Positions 9,339 to 18,718 of a stretch of 64,000 bases of DNA are shown here, in pieces. The notes below the pieces were generated by a model, which worked only from the letters and a program-made list of their open reading frames with translations, had not been told where the DNA came from and did not search any database. The position numbers and the translations under genes are program-made. The stretch spans positions 186,001 to 250,000 of the forward strand of contig NZ_CP049331.1 in assembly GCF_011064285.1 (NCBI RefSeq). Reading direction: 5' to 3'. This DNA is from Vibrio ziniensis (GTDB lineage: Bacteria; Pseudomonadota; Gammaproteobacteria; Enterobacterales; Vibrionaceae). Each line of letters begins with the position of its first letter. The first letter of the stretch is position 1.

Positions 9339-10646
9339 CTAGATGAACAACCCGCCAAATAGGAAGCCAAAAGTTACTGCCGAAGCAATCGTCGCCACAC
9401 CTGGAATGAAGAATGGGTGGTTGAAGACATATTTACCAATGCGCGTTGAGCCTGTGTCATCCATTTCCACTGCAGCAAGCAGAGTTGGATAGGTTGGCAG
9501 TACAAACAGAGCACTTACTGCTGCGAAAGAAGCCACCGCAGTTAGAGGTGCAACACCAATCGCAAGTGCCGCAGGCATTAGTGCAACAGTCGTTGCACCT
9601 TGTGAGTAAAGCAGCATAGAGGCAAAGAATAATACGATAGCGAGCATCCAAGGATTATTTGCCAATAGTGCACCCGCGACATCTTTGATGTCTGCAACGT
9701 GTGCGTTGACAAAGGTAGAACCCAGCCAAGCCACACCAAGAACACACACACAAGCTGTCATGCCTGAACGGAATGTTGGTGCGCTAGAGATTTTCGCAGC
9801 ATCGATTTTAGTCACAAATACGATCAATGCCGCTGCTGCTAACATCACTGTCATAATGGCTTCGTTACGACCCAACGCAGGGTTCTCAATCAAACCTACA
9901 GATTTAGAGATAGCGGCTGCATAGCAAACAACGAAACCGATAGCGGCAAGGAAAATGTAAGTTGCTGTTTTTGCAGTCGGTAGAATCTTGCGTTGCTGTT
10001 TATCAGCAAGCTTGATTAAGCCCTTCTCTAAACGATCTTGATAAACAGGATCGTTTTTCAGCTCGCCGCCCATAAAGTTCGCAACTAACGCTCCCACCAT
10101 ACAGGCTGCAAACGTTGTTGGAATACACACAGCGAGAAGCGTCAGGTAATCAACTCCGAATGGTGCCAGCATGGCTGCAAACGCCACAACCGCCGCCGAA
10201 ATAGGAGACGCTGTGATAGCAATTTGCGAAGCAACTACCGCAATTGAAAGAGGACGTGAAGGACGTACACCTTGTCCTTTTGCTACTTCAGCAATAACCG
10301 GAAGCGTAGAAAATGCTGTATGTCCGGTGCCTGCCATCAAGGTCATGATGAAAGTAACAATTGGAGCGTAGAAAGTGATGCGTTGTGGATTCTTACGCAG
10401 GAAGTTTTCTGCGATTTGAACTAACCAATCCATACCACCTGCCACTTGCATTGCAGCAATTGCTGTGATCACTGACATGATGATAAGAATAACGTCAACA
10501 GGGACATATGCTTGGCTTGTCGGTACACCAAGGCCTAGTGAGAGCGCAATTACACCTGCACCACCTGCTAAGCCAATACCGATGCCGCCAATGCGAGCAC
10601 CCAAGAAAATGAAGAGAAGAACAACTAATAGCTCGACCCAAACCAT
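9339..10646 (-). CDS. dcuA: Anaerobic C4-dicarboxylate transporter, DcuA type
   Basis: A 435-residue inner-membrane transporter of the DcuA/DcuB family that exchanges or takes up aspartate, fumarate, malate and succinate, mainly without oxygen. About ten hydrophobic segments are visible. The segment MTLMAGTGHTAFSTLPVIAEVAKGQGVRPSR in the middle of the first half is spread over the conserved family core. The gene directly follows aspA on the same strand, the aspA-dcuA order of enterobacteria. Imported aspartate would be turned by AspA into fumarate for fumarate reductase, whose operon is in this same window. DcuA rather than DcuB is inferred from the aspA linkage. Confidence 0.88.
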   Translation of the reverse strand: MVWVELLVVLLFIFLGARIGGIGIGLAGGAGVIALSLGLGVPTSQAYVPVDVILIIMSVITAIAAMQVAGGMDWLVQIAENFLRKNPQRITFYAPIVTFIMTLMAGTGHTAFSTLPVIAEVAKGQGVRPSRPLSIAVVASQIAITASPISAAVVAFAAMLAPFGVDYLTLLAVCIPTTFAACMVGALVANFMGGELKNDPVYQDRLEKGLIKLADKQQRKILPTAKTATYIFLAAIGFVVCYAAAISKSVGLIENPALGRNEAIMTVMLAAAALIVFVTKIDAAKISSAPTFRSGMTACVCVLGVAWLGSTFVNAHVADIKDVAGALLANNPWMLAIVLFFASMLLYSQGATTVALMPAALAIGVAPLTAVASFAAVSALFVLPTYPTLLAAVEMDDTGSTRIGKYVFNHPFFIPGVATIASAVTFGFLFGGLFI

Positions 10647-10738
10647 AGTGATACCTCGTTTAGTAAATGAAATAATATTGGTTTGCAGTCCGTTGCAATT
10701 GTTATTTATGCGCTGCTTTTTGCAGCTTTTTTTAAAAG

Positions 10739-10762
10739 AAAAGGCTCCTTACAGAGCCTTTT
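10739..10762 (-). terminator. Terminator or attenuator between aspA and dcuA
   Basis: The stem AAGGCTC/GAGCCTT has a 6-base loop and lies 13 bases after the aspA stop. Read leftward it is followed by TTTTCTTTT. It could separate aspA from dcuA or let only part of the transcripts continue. Confidence 0.7.
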
Positions 10763-10773
10763 CGCTGAATCTA

Positions 10774-12225
10774 TTATTCGTAGCGCTTCGCTTTATACTG
10801 TGGGCGCATCAGGTTTTCAACAGAGAAGATGTCATCTAGCTCCTCTTCTGTTAGTAATCCGCGATCGAGTACAACTTCTCGGACGCTTTTCCCAGTTTCA
10901 GCGCAGATTTTTCCTACAATGTCACCTTCATGGTGACCAATATATGGGTTCAGATAAGTCACAATGCCGATAGAGTTAAACACGTAGTTTTCACATACTT
11001 CTTTGTTAACGGTAATACCATCAATACATTTGTCGCGAAGGTTTACACACGCATTTGACAGCAGTGAGATTGATTCAAACATGGCTTGTGCAATCACAGG
11101 CTCCATTACGTTTAGCTGTAACTGGCCGCCTTCTGCTGCAAAAGAGACAGTGTTGTCGTTACCTAGAACTTTAAAGCAGACTTGGTTTACAACTTCAGGA
11201 ACCACAGGGTTAACTTTGGCCGGCATAATTGAAGAGCCTGCTTGAAGTTCTGGTAGGTTCAACTCGTTTAAACCTGCGCGAGGGCCAGAAGAGAGCAGAC
11301 GTAAATCGTTACAAATCTTCGATAGCTTCACTGCTAGGCGTTTTAGAGCACCGTGAGTCATTACGTATGCCCCACAGTCGGATGTTGCTTCGATAAGGTC
11401 TTCAGCAGGTACGACACTTAAGCCAGTTACTTCTGCCAGGTGTTTTACTGCTAACGCTTGATAACCTGGCGCTGCGTTTAAGCCAGTGCCAATTGCGGTT
11501 GCGCCAAGGTTGATTTCAAGCAATAGCTTAGAGGTGTATTCAAGAGCACGAATCTCTTCGTTCAATGTTACAGCCCAAGCGTGGAATTCTTGTCCTACCG
11601 TCATAGGTACAGCGTCTTGCAGTTGGGTACGACCCATCTTAATGACGGTGTTGAATTCTTGGCTCTTAAGCTCAAACGCACCTTTCAAGTATTCGATAGC
11701 TTCAATCAGTTTTAGTACGCTGTTGTATACAGAAATGCGGAAGCCGGTTGGGTATGCGCAGTTGGTCGATTGACTGCGGTTTACATGGTCGTTCGGGTTA
11801 ATAAATTGGTATTGGCCTTTTTCTTTACCCATTAACTCTAGCGCTAAATTGGCAATCACTTCGTTGGTATTCATATTCACTGAAGTACCAGCGCCGCCTT
11901 GGAATACATCTGTCGGGAATTGATCCATGCACTTACCTGTTTCAAGGATCACATCACACGCTTGAATGATGTAGTTAGCGACATCTTTTGGAATAACCGC
12001 TAACTCTTTGTTGGCGAGAGCAGCCGCTTTTTTAGTCATTACCATGCCACGAATAAACTCAGGGATATCCGATATCGTTGCGCTGGAGATGTTGAAGTTT
12101 TCGATTGCTCGAAGGGTATGGATACCGTAGTAGGCATCCGCAGGGACGTGACGTTGGCCTAGTAGATCTTCTTCAATACGATTGGCTGATTGAGCTGTAT
12201 GTTGAGCTTCATAAAGAGTAGCCAT
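10774..12225 (-). CDS. aspA: Aspartate ammonia-lyase
   Basis: A 483-residue cytoplasmic homotetramer that reversibly converts L-aspartate to fumarate and ammonia. The fumarase/aspartase signature [11 protein letters not shown] (about residue 328) with its catalytic Ser is intact. The substrate-binding segments [10 protein letters not shown] and [10 protein letters not shown] are also present. The N-terminus ([22 protein letters not shown]) is the normal aspartase start after a short leader. The gene lies upstream of dcuA and downstream, in reading direction, of a diguanylate cyclase gene. The product feeds fumarate respiration and the TCA cycle. Confidence 0.96.
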   Translation of the reverse strand: MATLYEAQHTAQSANRIEEDLLGQRHVPADAYYGIHTLRAIENFNISSATISDIPEFIRGMVMTKKAAALANKELAVIPKDVANYIIQACDVILETGKCMDQFPTDVFQGGAGTSVNMNTNEVIANLALELMGKEKGQYQFINPNDHVNRSQSTNCAYPTGFRISVYNSVLKLIEAIEYLKGAFELKSQEFNTVIKMGRTQLQDAVPMTVGQEFHAWAVTLNEEIRALEYTSKLLLEINLGATAIGTGLNAAPGYQALAVKHLAEVTGLSVVPAEDLIEATSDCGAYVMTHGALKRLAVKLSKICNDLRLLSSGPRAGLNELNLPELQAGSSIMPAKVNPVVPEVVNQVCFKVLGNDNTVSFAAEGGQLQLNVMEPVIAQAMFESISLLSNACVNLRDKCIDGITVNKEVCENYVFNSIGIVTYLNPYIGHHEGDIVGKICAETGKSVREVVLDRGLLTEEELDDIFSVENLMRPQYKAKRYE

Positions 12226-12404
12226 ATTTTGGATCCTTAGAGAATAATTCTATTGATAATAGTTACAGTGAGCCGTATCTGTATTAAGAATCCATTCATC
12301 AGAATAATTGGCTAAAAAACCGTCCTGATATGGCTGTGTATCATACTGGAGTTGGAATTTAAAAACAGGAGGTTTGTCACCTTTTATGTCAGATAAAACC
12401 GAGC

Positions 12405-14315
12405 TTATGGTGAGTTCGATTCTAAAATGCTCAAAGTCTCTTTGCCGTGGATGGAAATGCAATTTCGTCCTTTGCGTTTCGAGCGGTACATTGCCTGATC
12501 TGCGTTAGTAAAAGTTTGGTTTGCATCCGATGTTACTTCTGCTAAACCCACACTGATGGTGACATCATAAAGTGTCCAGTTACTGATATCAGTAGAGACA
12601 CGCTGCATAAGTGTTTTCGCTTGCTCAATGTCCGCATGTTGAATCAAAACGGCAAATTCATCTCCGCCGATGCGAGCAATGAAATCTGTATCGCGTAATA
12701 CAGTGCGCAATTGATTGGCGATATACAAAATCACTTCATCACCAACTGTGTGGCCAAAGGTATCGTTAATTTTTTTAAAGCAATCAATATCAACCACTGC
12801 GAGGCAAAAAGGTGGATGATCAGTGTAGCGTTGTTTTAAGCGACATTGATATTGAAGGTTTTGGTCAAATTTCTTCTTGTTCCACAAAGAGGTTGCAGGG
12901 TCTCGTTCAGTGCGCTCTTTTAGAGTAATGATGGTATTGTGATGTTCTGAAATGTCGGTAAAGGAATAGACATAGTATTGAATGTTTCTCAGCTTACCAG
13001 TAATCGCGTGGATTTCAGTTTGGCAAATCACTTCCTTATTATCTGTGGTGTGTAATGGGAAATGCCCTTGCCAGTTACCACGAATGGAAAGCTGCCTTTG
13101 AATCAGATTTTGTTTCGTTTTCGATGGGAGAAAATCAGCTATGTTACCGCCCAGCAGTAAGCTTAGGTCGCTGTTGACTAAGTGACAGAAGCTGGTATTC
13201 ACTCTGAGTATCTTCATATTCTTATCAGTGACGACGACCGCCATGCTGTTTTCTATCGCGTATTCCGCATAGGTTTGATCCGTTTTTATTCGTCGATAGG
13301 CGTCCATAAACATGGATGCAATGACGGAGAATATACCCAAACCTAGCCAGATAATGACGGCTTCGATTTTAAGTTGTGTTTTTCTATCTGAAAGCAGCTC
13401 CGTAATCGTTGAGTTAGGGTACATAGTCAGCATGGTCAAAGTATTCTCCGAACCAAACAGCTGGCTACTAAATCGCTGATATACATACAAACCGTCATCA
13501 GTCTGCACACTATTCCCCGCACTCTGATTTTGCTGGATAGCACTCCATAGTTCAGTGTTATCTGTAGCCAAATTGCTATTGGAACGATCTTGGATCAGAT
13601 CACCGAATAGTTTGCTCCTGTCGCTGCTGATAATGTAATAGCCATTCTTATCGATGAAGTCGACATTGATGTTATGGGTATTGGTCGTGATTTGCTCGAT
13701 GATGGTCAAGACATCGAGATTGGCAATGAAGTATCCTTGTCTTACCGAATTTGCGACGATGGGGTAAATGATTCTATAACCAGGTTTATAAGGCATGATG
13801 GGTTTATCATTTTCAATTTCCAAATCAATGCCGTAGTGACCTAGTTCCCCATTCGCTAGCCTTTGGGCATAAAGGAAATAGTCTCGATTACTTTTGTTTT
13901 GCAGAAGATCATTGGGCACAATGTAGGGATGTGCCATGTTTGGCATATAATCAACCCTAATAACTTCGTAACCTCGGTTATCAATAAAACGTAATTGGTA
14001 GAACAACGTTGAGTTAAATGCCGTTAGATACCATTGGCTTTCAAGATAGTGTCTAAATTGAGAATCGCGATTAATGGCAAAGTCATGGAGTAATGTTGAA
14101 TGACTCAACTCATAGAAGGTTTGCTGTATCTGTGAGTCCGTACGGCGCGCTTTGGAGTCAACATAAGCAAGAAACTGCAACCCTTGAGCTTCTAGGCGAG
14201 AAATATAAAACTGATGGGCTTTATTGGTTAAGTGGAAATAATAGGCGAGCGGAATCAGTGACAACACAAGCCACAACACAATACCGATTTTGATAGTGTT
14301 GGCAATTCCCTTCAT
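12405..14315 (-). CDS. Membrane diguanylate cyclase, Cache-PAS-GGDEF
   Basis: A 636-residue membrane protein predicted to make cyclic di-GMP. A transmembrane helix (about residues 10-28) leads into a large periplasmic region of about 280 residues that looks like a double Cache sensor (FYQLRFIDNRGYEVIRVDY). A second helix follows near 312-332. A PAS-like domain (about 345-460) then precedes a GGDEF domain (about 465-625). The active-site motif is intact (ARIGGDEFAVL near 545), and an RxxD product-inhibition site sits five residues before it (RDTD). The Cache ligand is unknown. It neighbours aspA, but a 179-base gap suggests separate transcription. Confidence 0.9.
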   Translation of the reverse strand: MKGIANTIKIGIVLWLVLSLIPLAYYFHLTNKAHQFYISRLEAQGLQFLAYVDSKARRTDSQIQQTFYELSHSTLLHDFAINRDSQFRHYLESQWYLTAFNSTLFYQLRFIDNRGYEVIRVDYMPNMAHPYIVPNDLLQNKSNRDYFLYAQRLANGELGHYGIDLEIENDKPIMPYKPGYRIIYPIVANSVRQGYFIANLDVLTIIEQITTNTHNINVDFIDKNGYYIISSDRSKLFGDLIQDRSNSNLATDNTELWSAIQQNQSAGNSVQTDDGLYVYQRFSSQLFGSENTLTMLTMYPNSTITELLSDRKTQLKIEAVIIWLGLGIFSVIASMFMDAYRRIKTDQTYAEYAIENSMAVVVTDKNMKILRVNTSFCHLVNSDLSLLLGGNIADFLPSKTKQNLIQRQLSIRGNWQGHFPLHTTDNKEVICQTEIHAITGKLRNIQYYVYSFTDISEHHNTIITLKERTERDPATSLWNKKKFDQNLQYQCRLKQRYTDHPPFCLAVVDIDCFKKINDTFGHTVGDEVILYIANQLRTVLRDTDFIARIGGDEFAVLIQHADIEQAKTLMQRVSTDISNWTLYDVTISVGLAEVTSDANQTFTNADQAMYRSKRKGRNCISIHGKETLSILESNSP

Positions 14316-14424
14316 GATTTAAGTACTGGCTGAAAATATACTTAAAAGGTAGTTGAGCCTAAGGCGCTTTTCCATTGCACTGGTGAATTGTTGGCGCTAA
14401 GGTGTAGCAAAATAAGGAGGAGCC

Positions 14425-14922
14425 GTGTTTCCGATTTTACTATTTCTATTTATTGCCGTGCCTATCATCGAAATTGGCTTGTTTATTCAAGTCGGTGGCA
14501 TGTTGGGCTTATGGCCGACTATTGCTCTAGTTTTGATAACCGCATTTGTTGGCGCTTCTCTGGTTAGAAGCCAAGGTTTACAAACCTTGCTGACAGTTCA
14601 ACAGCGTATGCAGCGTGGCGAAATGCCTGCGCAACAAATTGTTGAAGGTGTGATGCTCGCAGTTGCAGGCGTTTTACTGTTAACACCAGGCTTTATGACT
14701 GACGCAATGGGTATGGTTGTGTTATTACCAGTACCACGAGCCATGATTGCTAAATATCTGATGAGCAAAGTGGTGGTATCAAATATGTCTGGCGGTTTTC
14801 ATTCAAGTCATTTTGAGCATGATCCATTCCGCTCTCATGATTCTCATCAGGGAAATACCTTTGATGGTGAATATGAGAAAAAAGCCGATGACGACCAAGA
14901 CTCAAATCATCGTCTTCATTAA
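14425..14922 (+). CDS. fxsA: FxsA family inner-membrane protein
   Basis: A 165-residue protein matching FxsA, named in E. coli because overproduction relieves exclusion of phage T7 by the F plasmid. Its normal role is unknown. Three or four hydrophobic segments fill residues 1-120, with the family motif PIIEIGLFIQVGGMLGLWPT at the start and TPGFMTD before the last helix. The C-terminal 45 residues are hydrophilic and rich in His and Asp (HSSHFEHDPFRSHDSHQG), which may bind metal. The start is GTG at 14425, directly after a strong GGAGG ribosome site. It diverges from the diguanylate cyclase gene. Confidence 0.9.
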   Translation: MFPILLFLFIAVPIIEIGLFIQVGGMLGLWPTIALVLITAFVGASLVRSQGLQTLLTVQQRMQRGEMPAQQIVEGVMLAVAGVLLLTPGFMTDAMGMVVLLPVPRAMIAKYLMSKVVVSNMSGGFHSSHFEHDPFRSHDSHQGNTFDGEYEKKADDDQDSNHRLH

Positions 14923-15024
14923 GGCTTTGCTAGCTAAGACCGATTGGGAAAACGCATTGCTGCACCGATACTTAATCTGAACATATTTTTACCTAGAATG
15001 GTGTAATCAAGAATAACCTAATAA

Positions 15025-15057
15025 TAAAAAAGCTCTGGTGTTCGCCAGAGCTTTTTT
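15025..15057. terminator. Bidirectional terminator between fxsA and trmL
   Basis: AAAAAAGCTCTGG and its complement CCAGAGCTTTTTT enclose a 7-base loop. A-run and T-run on the two sides allow termination in both directions between convergent genes. Confidence 0.88.
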
Positions 15058-15082
15058 GATCCATCGGTTTGATTTAGCAAGA

Positions 15083-15556
15083 CTATAACGCGCCTTCAAA
15101 TCCCATTTGTCGCCATGCTTCAAAAGCAATGATAGCAACGGCATTAGATAGGTTGAGACTACGAGCATCGGGCATCATTGGAATTCGGATGCGCTGTGCC
15201 ATCGGTAAGCTCTCAATAATCTCGGCTGGAAGCCCGCGAGTTTCAGGACCGAACAGCAGAACGTCGCCTTTATGGAAGTTGGCATCAACATGATGACCCG
15301 TAGTTTTAGTGGTACAGGCGAAGATGCGAAATTCGCCTCGCTCAGTAAGGTAGTTGAGGAATGCTTGATAGTCTTTATGGCGAGTCACTCGCGCTAGGTC
15401 GTGATAATCCAAACCTGCACGACGAACTTTTTTCTCTTCCAAATCGAAACCAAGAGGCTCAATTAAATGAAGGTTTGCACCACAGTTTGCGGATAAACGA
15501 ATAATGTTTCCTGTGTTGGGGGCGATTTCTGGCTCGTACAGGGCAATATCAAACAT
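15083..15556 (-). CDS. trmL: tRNA (cytidine/uridine-34-2'-O)-methyltransferase TrmL
   Basis: A 157-residue SPOUT-class methyltransferase. It 2'-O-methylates the wobble base of tRNA-Leu isoacceptors using S-adenosylmethionine. The N-terminus [21 protein letters not shown] is characteristic. The knot region near the C-terminus has the cofactor-binding pieces [11 protein letters not shown] (about 100-110) and [18 protein letters not shown]. The length equals that of E. coli TrmL (YibK). It stands alone between the fxsA terminator and the cpx operon. Confidence 0.93.
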   Translation of the reverse strand: MFDIALYEPEIAPNTGNIIRLSANCGANLHLIEPLGFDLEEKKVRRAGLDYHDLARVTRHKDYQAFLNYLTERGEFRIFACTTKTTGHHVDANFHKGDVLLFGPETRGLPAEIIESLPMAQRIRIPMMPDARSLNLSNAVAIIAFEAWRQMGFEGAL

Positions 15557-15636
15557 GACAATTCACTTCCTTACTAAATTTAAGGGGCGAGTATAAATCC
15601 CTCACCCCTTAAATCACAAGTTATAGAAATGGCAGA

Positions 15637-17043
15637 TCAGATTGGTAAAGTGAACTGAACTTTTAAGCCATTTAACGGGCTGCGGCTCGCTTCAATCACA
15701 CCACTGTGTTGGCGGATTGCACTTTCGGTGATGGCTAACCCCAAGCCTGTACCGCCGCTGTGTCGATCCCGTGCGGTAGAGACACGATAAAACGGGCGGA
15801 AGATTTGTGTGAGTTCGTCATCAGGTACGCCATCACCGTTATCTTCTACTGATACGGTAACATGGTGTTCTGTGGTCGAAAAACGCACCACTATAGTGTC
15901 TTTACCGTAATGAATTGCATTGCGAACGATGTTTTCCAAAGCGCTCATCAATAGCTTTGGATTACCAGAAATACTGACATTCGGTATTGCGTCGAATTTG
16001 AGTGTTTTATTCATTTGCTCGGCTTCAAACTGAGCATCACTAAGCAGCTCTTCCCAAAGGCTGCGCAACGGTTGTTCTTCACGACTCAGATGACTGTTGG
16101 TCTGCATTCTCGACAGTTCAAGTAATTCTCCAATCATTTGTTCTAAGCGCTGGGCTTCCGTATCAATCCGCTCAAGCTCGCTACTGGTGCCTTGTTTACG
16201 AGTTGCTAGTGCGTTTGCCATGCGTAACCGAGTCAGAGGCGAGCGCAGCTCATGGGATATATCTGACAGTAACCGCTGCTGACCGGAAATCATCTGGTTT
16301 ACTGCTTCCACCATCTGGTTAAAGCTACGGCCAGCCTGACGAAACTCCATGGTTCCTTTTTCAAGATCGGGGTCAGCTTCAAACTGCCCACGTGCCACAC
16401 GCTGAGCAGCCAGAGCCAAACGCTGAGCCGGTTTACTCAGTGCCCAAGCGAGCCACAATAAAAGTGGAGTACTGACTAACATGACCGCTAATAACAGTTG
16501 TATCGGTTTATCAAACAACTGAAGTAAAAATGGCGGCGGCTGATCCCAACGGAAGCCCACGTAGAGGAGTAGATTCTGATGTGCGAAAGTTACGGGGACT
16601 GGACCTGCTATCATATAGCGTCCATATAGGCGTTGTTGTGGTTTATCTAATGATTCAATACTGGTCGCAAAGTTTTGCAAAGCTTTGTATTTGAAATCTG
16701 GGTGTTCACGAGCGGTAAGCACGTTACCATCTAAGTCTGTGACAAAGAAGCGTGGTCGGGAGTCTTTTTCCTCGTCACGCATCATTGGTCCTTGTCCTCG
16801 ATTGCCATTACCATTGCCTTCTAGGAACATCAGAATACGGGTAAGGTTGCCTTCTCCTCGGAACCGCTCTTCAAGCATATCTTTTTGCACCACGATGCGT
16901 TGGTACATGTCCGATGGTAAGTCGCGAGATTTTCGAGGGTCTAAATGGGGAAGTGCTAATACGGCTAAAAGCACCAGAAACATGGTGAGCCAGAAAATAG
17001 CGAAAATCCGCCCATAGAGATTATTGAATGTTGGTAAACGCAT
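15637..17043 (-). CDS. cpxA: Envelope stress sensor kinase CpxA
   Basis: A 468-residue inner-membrane histidine kinase. A transmembrane helix (about 12-30), a periplasmic sensor of about 140 residues and a second helix (about 180-200) lead to a HAMP linker. The H-box is ISHELRSPLTRLR near residue 262. The ATPase domain shows the N-box ENIVRNAIHYG, the G1 box VEDNGDGVPD and GGTGLGLAI. CpxA phosphorylates CpxR in response to misfolded envelope proteins. Its ATG overlaps the cpxR stop by one base (TAATG), so the two are translationally coupled. Confidence 0.95.
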   Translation of the reverse strand: MRLPTFNNLYGRIFAIFWLTMFLVLLAVLALPHLDPRKSRDLPSDMYQRIVVQKDMLEERFRGEGNLTRILMFLEGNGNGNRGQGPMMRDEEKDSRPRFFVTDLDGNVLTAREHPDFKYKALQNFATSIESLDKPQQRLYGRYMIAGPVPVTFAHQNLLLYVGFRWDQPPPFLLQLFDKPIQLLLAVMLVSTPLLLWLAWALSKPAQRLALAAQRVARGQFEADPDLEKGTMEFRQAGRSFNQMVEAVNQMISGQQRLLSDISHELRSPLTRLRMANALATRKQGTSSELERIDTEAQRLEQMIGELLELSRMQTNSHLSREEQPLRSLWEELLSDAQFEAEQMNKTLKFDAIPNVSISGNPKLLMSALENIVRNAIHYGKDTIVVRFSTTEHHVTVSVEDNGDGVPDDELTQIFRPFYRVSTARDRHSGGTGLGLAITESAIRQHSGVIEASRSPLNGLKVQFTLPI

Positions 17044-17726
17044 TAATCCTCCAACACCATTAGGTAGCCTCGCCCTCGAAGGGTTTTGATTCTTACTTTT
17101 CCATCTTCACGTTCAGGCAGTTTTTTTCTTAGGTTGGATACGTGCATGTCAATCGCACGGTCAAAAGCCGCCAGTCTTTTACCCAAGACATCTAGGCTTA
17201 GATCTTCTTTAGTGATGGTGTTTCCCGGATTCTGTACAAAGTGCGCTAAAAGCGCGAATTCTGTAGTGGTGAGATCGAGCAACTGACCCTGGCAGTATGC
17301 TTCTTGTTTAGCCGGAAATACCTGAATATCTTGGCATTCGATAACATCAGAATGTTTGTTTGAATGCTGCTGAGTGCGACGCAACACGGCGCGAATTCTT
17401 GCTAGCAGCTCTCTGTCGCTAAATGGTTTTGGCAGATAATCGTCAGCACCGAGTTCTAAACCGATGACGCGATCAATTTCTTCACCTTTAGCTGTAAGCA
17501 TAAGAACAGGCGTTTGCCATTTTTCGCGCAATCTCTTTAAGGTTTCCATTCCGTTAAGTTTAGGCATCATGACATCTAATAGAATCAAATCTACGCTGTC
17601 ATTGACCGCGTGTAGCCCCGCTTCTCCATCATTGGCTTCGGATACGTCAAACCCTTCATAGCTTAATACTTCTTTTAGCAAGCTGGTTAATTCTGTGTCG
17701 TCATCAATTAATAGGATGTGTGCCAT
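17043..17726 (-). CDS. cpxR: Envelope stress response regulator CpxR
   Basis: A 227-residue OmpR-family regulator. The receiver domain begins MAHILLIDDDTELTSLL, has its phospho-acceptor Asp in DLILLDVMMPKLNG (near 51) and the conserved Lys in YLPKPFSD. The winged-helix DNA-binding domain (about 130-225) ends RIKTLRGRGYLMVLE. An in-frame upstream start would add 18 residues; the ATG at 17724-17726 matches the family. The first gene of cpxRA, it diverges from cpxP across a region with perfect CpxR boxes, which predicts autoregulation. Confidence 0.96.
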   Translation of the reverse strand: MAHILLIDDDTELTSLLKEVLSYEGFDVSEANDGEAGLHAVNDSVDLILLDVMMPKLNGMETLKRLREKWQTPVLMLTAKGEEIDRVIGLELGADDYLPKPFSDRELLARIRAVLRRTQQHSNKHSDVIECQDIQVFPAKQEAYCQGQLLDLTTTEFALLAHFVQNPGNTITKEDLSLDVLGKRLAAFDRAIDMHVSNLRKKLPEREDGKVRIKTLRGRGYLMVLED

Positions 17727-17852
17727 GGTTACCTCAAAAAATTTACGAACTGCCAATCCATCATTTATTACTAACTGCACTTGATTGTAAATGTAGGATG
17801 CTGAATACAGTGTACTGTGAATTGACCATTAGGATCATAGGCAAACTCATCC

Positions 17853-17888
17853 TTTACGATTATTTACGCTTCTTAAACACTGCTTTAC
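17853..17888. promoter_or_regulatory. CpxR binding sites between cpxR and cpxP
   Basis: TTTAC (17853-17857) and TTTAC (17863-17867) are five bases apart. Read on the minus strand this is a perfect GTAAA-N5-GTAAA CpxR box. A third TTTAC occurs at 17884-17888, 21 bases (two helical turns) further. The site lies in the divergent cpxR/cpxP promoter region, which fits control of both directions. Confidence 0.85.
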
Positions 17889-17960
17889 GTACCAAGTCGT
17901 ATTATAAATTTAAGCGCTGCACAGGCAGCCGATTCAAGTCCAAACGAGAAGGAAAAGATT

Positions 17961-18539
17961 ATGAAACTGGCAAAAAAAATGATCCTTGCAGCCGTTGTTC
18001 TACCTATTACTTTAGGCTCAGCAGCCGTATTTGCAGCTGGTGGCGGTAACGGTCCAGGCCGAGATTTTGGCGGTGATTGTGGACGCGGTGGCATGATGAA
18101 TCCAGAAGTGTTTGCTCAATTAAATGTAACTCCTGAGCAAAAAGCAAAAATGGCGGATCTTCGTCTAAAAATGCGCGATACGATGCAAGCTCAACGCGCT
18201 GGTAAACAAGCTGAAATGCGTGCCTACAAACAGCAAGAAAGAGATTTGGTGATGTCATCAAACTTTGATGAAGCAGCAGCGAAAAAACTGGCAGAGCAAA
18301 TGGTTCAACGTCGAGCAGAACAACGTGTTGCGATGATGAAACAACGCAACGAAATGATGAACGTGCTAACAGCGGATCAAAAAACTAAGTTGGCATCAAT
18401 TCAACAAGATCGAATGAACGAATGTGTGTTATTTGGTCAAGGTAATGGCCAAGGTGGCAAAGGTGGTCAAGGTCCTAGAGGTCAAGGCATGATGCGTGGC
18501 GGTCCTCAAGGTCAAATGCTTCCTCCAATGGCACAATAA
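17961..18539 (+). CDS. cpxP: CpxP/Spy-family periplasmic chaperone-like protein
   Basis: A 192-residue periplasmic protein. The signal peptide (1-26, ending VFAA) is followed by an alpha-helical CpxP/Spy domain that contains the two LTxxQ-type repeats, here NVTPEQKAKM (about 55) and LTADQKTKL (about 138). CpxP restrains CpxA and binds misfolded proteins. The gene diverges from cpxRA behind a perfect CpxR box. The mature N-terminus and the last 35 residues are unusually glycine-rich, the latter with short GQG/GGQGP repeats absent from E. coli CpxP. A terminator follows. Confidence 0.9.
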   Translation: MKLAKKMILAAVVLPITLGSAAVFAAGGGNGPGRDFGGDCGRGGMMNPEVFAQLNVTPEQKAKMADLRLKMRDTMQAQRAGKQAEMRAYKQQERDLVMSSNFDEAAAKKLAEQMVQRRAEQRVAMMKQRNEMMNVLTADQKTKLASIQQDRMNECVLFGQGNGQGGKGGQGPRGQGMMRGGPQGQMLPPMAQ

Positions 18540-18587
18540 ATCTCACACCGTTTGTTATTGTGGTTAATAATAATTTGGTGAGTACAC

Positions 18588-18610
18588 AAAGGCAGCTTCG
18601 GCTGCCTTTT
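18588..18610 (+). terminator. Terminator of cpxP
   Basis: AAAGGCAGC-TTCG-GCTGCCTTTT is a perfect 9-bp stem with a UUCG tetraloop followed by a T-rich end, 48 bases after the stop. Confidence 0.9.
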
Positions 18611-18718
18611 CTGTTTCTGCTTTTTCGCTGGTTTAACCTGTGACTAAATTGACTAACAAACAAGCATCCTAAGAGCTTTTAGGTATAATCAACTCATTGT
18701 TTGTTATGGTAAGACGTT

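Noticed and set aside
10465..10839. 124-residue rightward frame across the dcuA-aspA junction
   Set aside because: It runs opposite to both genes, through a terminator stem, and shows no recognisable domain.
12250..12462. 70-residue leftward frame at the 3' end of the diguanylate cyclase gene
   Set aside because: It overlaps the cyclase in another frame, has no clear ribosome site and no similarity I recognise.
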